Shown: positions 60,311 through 64,000 of the stretch, one piece after another
Position numbering within the stretch: position 1 is the first letter of the stretch
Layout of the letters: each line of letters opens with the position of its first letter
Assembly (NCBI RefSeq): GCF_000429665.1
Contig: NZ_AUCH01000017.1
Location: 1 to 64,000 of the forward strand
Length of the DNA: 64,000 nt
Direction of reading: 5' to 3'
Source of the DNA: Azovibrio restrictus DSM 23866
Lineage (GTDB): Bacteria; Pseudomonadota; Gammaproteobacteria; Burkholderiales; Rhodocyclaceae
Position numbers and translations under genes: made by a program
Notes under the pieces: model-generated
What the model saw: the letters and a program-made list of their open reading frames with translations, nothing else
The model's database searches: none
What the model was told of the DNA's origin: nothing

Positions 60311-60362
60311 GGGGATGGGTCTCGACAGGGCGCCCCGGCCTGCCGGCCGGGGGCAGGGGGGC

Positions 60363-61559
60363 TTATTGCCCGGGTTCGTCAGGGGCGTCGGCCAGGGACA
60401 GGGTGAATTCCTTGAAGGAGGCGCCGTTTTCCGTGTCGGCCTCGAATTCCAGGGCCCCTTCGCTGCGCTTCTTCTTCTCGTCCGCGCCGGAACCGGCGCT
60501 GAGCTCGGAGTTGTTGATGAGCCAGGATAGGTTGGTGGGGGAATCGGAACTGGCCAGGGCCTCGTCCAGGGTGATGACCCCGTCCCGGTAGAGGCGGAAC
60601 AGGTCCTGCTCGAAGGTCTGGGAGCCCGGCGCCATGGTCTGCTCCATGGCTTCCTTGATGGCCTGGACTTCGCCCCGTTCGATCAGTTCGCTGATGTGGC
60701 GGGTGTTGAGCAGCACTTCGGCACTGGGGATGCGCTTGCCGTCCGGCTTCTTCACCAGGCGCTGGGACATGATGGCCCGCAGGCTGGTGGCCAGGTCCAG
60801 GAACAGGGCCGGGCGGTTTTCCAGGGCGAAGAAGTTGATGATCCGGTTCAGGGCGTGATAGCTGTTGTTGGCGTGCAGGGTGGCCAGGCAGAGGTGGCCG
60901 GTCTGGGCGTAGGCCAGGGCGGCCTGCATGGTTTCCCGGTCGCGGATTTCACCGATCAGGATGCAGTCGGGAGCCTGGCGCATCGCGTTCTTCAGGGCGG
61001 AGTTCCAGTCCCGGGTATCCATCCCCAGTTCCCGCTGGTTCACCACGGATTTCTTGTGGCGGAACAGGAATTCGATGGGGTCTTCCACCGTGAGGATGTG
61101 GCCGGTGCGGTTGGCATTGCGGTAGTCCAGCATCGAGGCGATGGTGGTGGACTTGCCCGAACCCGTGGAGCCGACGATCAGGATCAGGCCCCGCTTCTCC
61201 ATGATCAGCTCGGCCAGGATGGGGGGCAGGCCCAGGGTGTCCAGCTCCGGGATGTTGCCCAGGATGAAACGCACCACGATGCCGATGGAGTTGCGCTGGC
61301 GGAAGATGTTGACCCGGAAGTTGCCCACCTGGGGCACCCCGAAGGAGAGGTTCATCTCCATCTCGGCCTCGAAGGTCTGGGCCTGTTCGGGGGTCATCAG
61401 CTCCAGGGCGATCTTCTCGATCATGTCGGGGGTCATCACCTGCTGGTTCACCGGCATGGTGTTGCCCTGGATCTTGATGTGGATGGGCGTGCCGGCGGAG
61501 ATGAACAGGTCCGAGGCCTGCTTTTCGGACATGAGTTGGAAAAGTTTGTCCAGGATCAT
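60363..61559 (-). CDS. pilU: type IV pilus retraction ATPase, PilU type
   Basis: A 398-residue hexameric ATPase of the PilT/PilU group for pilus retraction and twitching. Walker A GSTGSGKSTT is near 130-139. The Asp box, Walker B LIGEIRDRETM and His box LATLHANN are present. The acidic C-terminal tail of about 45 residues (GSGADEKKKRSEGALEFEADTENG) is more like PilU than PilT. It lies inside a dapD-pilU-dapE row on one strand with no other pilus genes. Such placement of pilU recurs in related betaproteobacteria as I recall it. Confidence 0.88.
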   Translation of the reverse strand: MILDKLFQLMSEKQASDLFISAGTPIHIKIQGNTMPVNQQVMTPDMIEKIALELMTPEQAQTFEAEMEMNLSFGVPQVGNFRVNIFRQRNSIGIVVRFILGNIPELDTLGLPPILAELIMEKRGLILIVGSTGSGKSTTIASMLDYRNANRTGHILTVEDPIEFLFRHKKSVVNQRELGMDTRDWNSALKNAMRQAPDCILIGEIRDRETMQAALAYAQTGHLCLATLHANNSYHALNRIINFFALENRPALFLDLATSLRAIMSQRLVKKPDGKRIPSAEVLLNTRHISELIERGEVQAIKEAMEQTMAPGSQTFEQDLFRLYRDGVITLDEALASSDSPTNLSWLINNSELSAGSGADEKKKRSEGALEFEADTENGASFKEFTLSLADAPDEPGQ

Positions 61560-61595
61560 GAGCGTGAATCTCCGCCGGGTTGGTGTGGTTTCAGG

Positions 61596-62444
61596 TTAGT
61601 CGCGCAGCAGGTCGTTGATGCTGGTCTTGGCCCGGGTCTGGGCGTCCACCTTCTTGACGATCACGGCGCAGTACAGGCTGTGGCTGCCATCCTTGGCCGG
61701 CAGGTTGCCGGACACCACCACGGAGCCGGCCGGAACCCGGCCATAGGTGATTTCGCCGGTGGCCCGGTCGTAGATCTTGGTGGACTGGCTGATGTACACC
61801 CCCATGGAGATGACGCAGTTGTCCTCGACGATGACCCCTTCGACGATCTCGGAGCGGGCGCCGATGAAGCAGTTGTCGCCGATGATAGTGGGGTTGGCCT
61901 GCAGGGGCTCCAGCACGCCGCCGATGCCGACGCCGCCGGAGAGGTGCACGTTCTTGCCGATCTGGGCGCAGGAGCCCACGGTCACCCAGGTATCCACCAT
62001 GGTGCCTTCATCCACGTAGGCGCCGATATTCACGTAGGAGGGCATGAGAATGGCGTTCTTGGCGATGTAGCTGCCCTTGCGTGCCACGGCCGGGGGAACG
62101 ACGCGGAAGCCACCCTGGCGGAAATCGGCTTCGCTCCAGTCGGCGAACTTGGTGTCCACCTTGTCGAAGAAGCGCAGATCGCCGGCTTCCTGGACCCGGT
62201 TGTCACGGATGCGGAAGGACAGCAGCACGGCTTTCTTGATCCACTGGTGGGTGACCCAGTCCCCGTCGATCTTCTCGGCGACGCGCAGGGTGCCGCAGTC
62301 CAGTTCGCCGATGATCTGCTCGATGGCGTGGAGGTGCTCGGCGGGGCTGTTGGGGGAAAGCTCGGCGCGCTGTTCCCAGAGTTGTTCGATGACGGCTTGC
62401 AGGGGATGTTGATGGGTCGGCATGATTTTCAACGTCACGGACAC
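61596..62444 (-). CDS. dapD: 2,3,4,5-tetrahydropyridine-2,6-dicarboxylate N-succinyltransferase
   Basis: A 282-residue trimeric left-handed beta-helix enzyme. It succinylates tetrahydrodipicolinate in lysine/diaminopimelate synthesis. Hexapeptide repeats run through NIGAYVDEGTMVDTWVTVGSCAQIGKNVHLSGGVGIGGVLEPLQ, the active-site region. The GTG at 62444 has AAGGA eight bases upstream and is used here; an ATG at 62423 (MPTHQHPLQ) is the alternative. Located between dapC and pilU on the same strand. Confidence 0.95.
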   Translation of the reverse strand: MSVTLKIMPTHQHPLQAVIEQLWEQRAELSPNSPAEHLHAIEQIIGELDCGTLRVAEKIDGDWVTHQWIKKAVLLSFRIRDNRVQEAGDLRFFDKVDTKFADWSEADFRQGGFRVVPPAVARKGSYIAKNAILMPSYVNIGAYVDEGTMVDTWVTVGSCAQIGKNVHLSGGVGIGGVLEPLQANPTIIGDNCFIGARSEIVEGVIVEDNCVISMGVYISQSTKIYDRATGEITYGRVPAGSVVVSGNLPAKDGSHSLYCAVIVKKVDAQTRAKTSINDLLRD

Positions 62445-62458
62445 GACGTATTTCCTTG

Positions 62459-63646
62459 TTAGAGTTGTTGAGCAAACTGGCGAATGCGCCCGGCGGCTTC
62501 CAGGCAGTCCTCGAGTCCGGCCACCAGGGCGATGCGGACAAAACCGGCGCCAGGATTCACGCCCCGGCTTTCCCTGGCCAGGAAGCTGCCCGGCAGAACC
62601 ACGACATTATAGGCTTCGAGCAGGGCCCGGGCGAAATCGGTGTCGGGCACCGGGGTCCGGGCCCACAGGTAGAAGCTGGCATCGGGCATGCCGGTGTCCA
62701 GCACCTGGGCCACCAGGGGTGTCACGGCAGCAAACTTTTCCCGGTACTGGCGGCGGTTGTCGAGCACGTGGGCCTCGTCATTCCAGGCCGCCACGGAGGC
62801 CGTCTGGACCGGAGGCGCCATGGCACAGCCATGGTAGGTCCGGTAGAGCAGGAATTTCTTCAGGAGTTCCCGGTCCCCGGCCACGAAGCCGGAGCGCATG
62901 CCGGGTACGTTGGAGCGTTTCGACAGGCTGGAGAACATCACCAGCCGCTCCATGCCCCGGCCCAGCAGTTGGGCGGCCTGCAGGCCACCCAGGGGCGGAT
63001 TGGCCTCGTCGAAATAGATTTCCGAGTAGCACTCGTCGGAAGCGATGATGAAACCGTACTTGTCCGAGAGGGCGAACAGGGTCTTCCAGTCTTCCAGGCT
63101 CAGCACCTTGCCGGTGGGATTGCCAGGAGAACAGACGTAAAAGAGCTGCACCCGGGCCCACTCTTCCGGCGTCAGGGAATCCAGGTCGAAGGCAAAGCCG
63201 TTTTCCGGCAGGGTGTTGAGGAAACGCGGCTCGGCCCCGGCCAGGTAGGCGGCCCCTTCATAGATCTGGTAGAAGGGATTGGGGCTCACCACCAGGGGTG
63301 CCGGGCGGCTGCCGTCGATCACCGTCTGGGCGAAGGAAAACAGGGCTTCCCGGGAACCGTTCACCGGCAGGATTTCCGTTTCCGGGTCCAGTTCCAGGGC
63401 ATAGCGGCGCTGGGCCCAGGCGGTGATGGCCTGGCGCAGGGCGGGAATGCCCAGGGTGGTGGGGTAGCTGGCCAGTCCCTTCAAGCTGCCGGCCAGGGCC
63501 TCCATGATGAAGGCCGGGGTGGCGTGCTGGGGTTCGCCGATGGAGAGCTTGATCTCCTTCAGACCCGGGTTGGGCGTGACGCCGGCGAACAGGGCGCGCA
63601 GTTTTTCGAAGGGGTAGGGCTGGAGTTGGGCGAGGTGGGGATTCAC
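62459..63646 (-). CDS. dapC: succinyldiaminopimelate transaminase
   Basis: A 395-residue class I PLP aminotransferase forming N-succinyl-LL-diaminopimelate. SIGEPQHATPAFI, NGSREALFSFAQ, SPGNPTGKVLS and the PLP lysine in SSLSKRSNVPGMRSGF are all seen, giving the typical betaproteobacterial DapC rather than ArgD. The GTG at 63646 (VNPHLAQLQPYPFEKL) gives the standard N-terminus; a TTG at 63676 would add ten residues. First of the dapC-dapD-pilU-dapE-prmB row. Confidence 0.92.
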   Translation of the reverse strand: MNPHLAQLQPYPFEKLRALFAGVTPNPGLKEIKLSIGEPQHATPAFIMEALAGSLKGLASYPTTLGIPALRQAITAWAQRRYALELDPETEILPVNGSREALFSFAQTVIDGSRPAPLVVSPNPFYQIYEGAAYLAGAEPRFLNTLPENGFAFDLDSLTPEEWARVQLFYVCSPGNPTGKVLSLEDWKTLFALSDKYGFIIASDECYSEIYFDEANPPLGGLQAAQLLGRGMERLVMFSSLSKRSNVPGMRSGFVAGDRELLKKFLLYRTYHGCAMAPPVQTASVAAWNDEAHVLDNRRQYREKFAAVTPLVAQVLDTGMPDASFYLWARTPVPDTDFARALLEAYNVVVLPGSFLARESRGVNPGAGFVRIALVAGLEDCLEAAGRIRQFAQQL

Positions 63647-63746
63647 GTTGCTGGGTCTGGAGGGTTGCGGGGCCAAGGGGCGGGATTATCCCTGAAAAAT
63701 GCCCCGCTTCGCATCTTCCGCACCCGCCCTGGCCGGGCGGGCGGTT

Positions 63747-64000
63747 TCAGATCAGGATGAAACGGTGGTTGTGGTTCTCCGCCGCCAGGGCGTCCCGGGC
63801 CAGGGCTGCCGGGAACTCCACCAGGCAGACCAGCCACTGGCGCCGGTCCTGGGTGGACATCAGGGGCAGGTGCAGGGCGTCGGCGGCCTCCTGCTCCGGG
63901 GCCAGGCGCAGGGCGTGGCCGCTGCGGTTGCACAGGCGCATGCAGTTTTCCGGCGCCTGTATCCATTCCTTCAGGTTCTGCAGGACCTTGTCGGCACTCA
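63747..64000 (-). CDS. hypothetical protein, running into the window edge
   Basis: A leftward frame of about 84 residues reads from the last bases of the window: SADKVLQNLKEWIQAPENCM and on to NHNHRFILI with a stop at 63747. The edge bases would complete an ATG with one base outside, so the gene probably starts at 64001 and is nearly whole. It is soluble with two nearby cysteines (ENCMRLCNRSG). I do not recognise the family. A cgccc/gggcg hairpin (about 63724-63742) follows the stop. Confidence 0.5.
   Translation of the reverse strand, partial: SADKVLQNLKEWIQAPENCMRLCNRSGHALRLAPEQEAADALHLPLMSTQDRRQWLVCLVEFPAALARDALAAENHNHRFILI

Overview
The window looks like the chromosome of a high-GC betaproteobacterium, most likely a member of the Rhodocyclales (Azospira/Dechlorosoma-like). 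This is an inference from gene content and codon style; no marker gene such as rRNA is present. Supporting content includes a class II NrdJ ribonucleotide reductase, the Aat/Bpt pair, a dapC-dapD-pilU-dapE-prmB block, FtsK-LolA, TrxB-Smr and an AmmeMemoRadiSam triple. Most genes share a GC-rich style full of CCCGGG and GGCCTGG strings. No rRNA, tRNA or CRISPR array was seen.

Layout. 1-1870: two orphan integron-type cassettes with attC-like sites, next to a decayed IS91-family element. 1928-12665: nrdJ behind an NrdR-like box, a MATE exporter / glycosyltransferase / polysaccharide deacetylase group, a secreted D-Ala-D-Ala dipeptidase, a succinate/acetate CoA-transferase and the N-degron transferases bpt and aat. 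12671-16569: Fbp-type ferric iron uptake (fbpC and fbpB divergent, fbpA separate), then a remnant of a MocR-type regulator. 16817-25968: smr, trxB, ftsK, lolA, an MscS channel with a cyclic-nucleotide-binding domain, a LysR regulator and gdhA. 26098-30565: a small conserved protein and a 1266-residue RTX protein built from 600-bp tandem units. 30699-32307: a secreted protein of unknown function and a BASS-type transporter.

32.5-43.9 kb is compositionally distinct by eye (CGCC/GGCG-rich codons mixed with AT-rich patches) and looks like a mosaic acquired segment. It holds a copper-RiPP (bufferin/Hvf-like) system in two pieces. One piece is a Cys-repeat precursor, its MNIO (DUF692) maturase and a DUF2063 partner (41809-43822). 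The other is a DoxX protein, an ECF sigma factor and a zinc anti-sigma factor (35236-36592). The two pieces share a nearly identical promoter motif with the same 17-bp spacer, so they probably form one regulon. Between them sits a D/L-alanine module (tyrR-like regulator, dadA, agcS, alr). Here the two divergent genes tyrR and dadA have both lost their 5' ends at one junction near 38.01 kb. A 166-bp MITE-like palindrome provides the stop codons of both alr and the DUF2063 gene.

44-64 kb returns to host style: pepN; a DUF2975/Xre pair; a single-domain response regulator facing a three-gene sensory operon (lipoprotein solute-binding protein, GGDEF-EAL protein, histidine kinase); an alpha/beta hydrolase translationally coupled to the AmmeMemoRadiSam genes; then prmB and the lysine/diaminopimelate genes with pilU among them. 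The strongest candidates for follow-up are the sigma-controlled MNIO RiPP regulon, the deletion junction inside the alanine module, and the hydrolase-linked AmmeMemoRadiSam operon.
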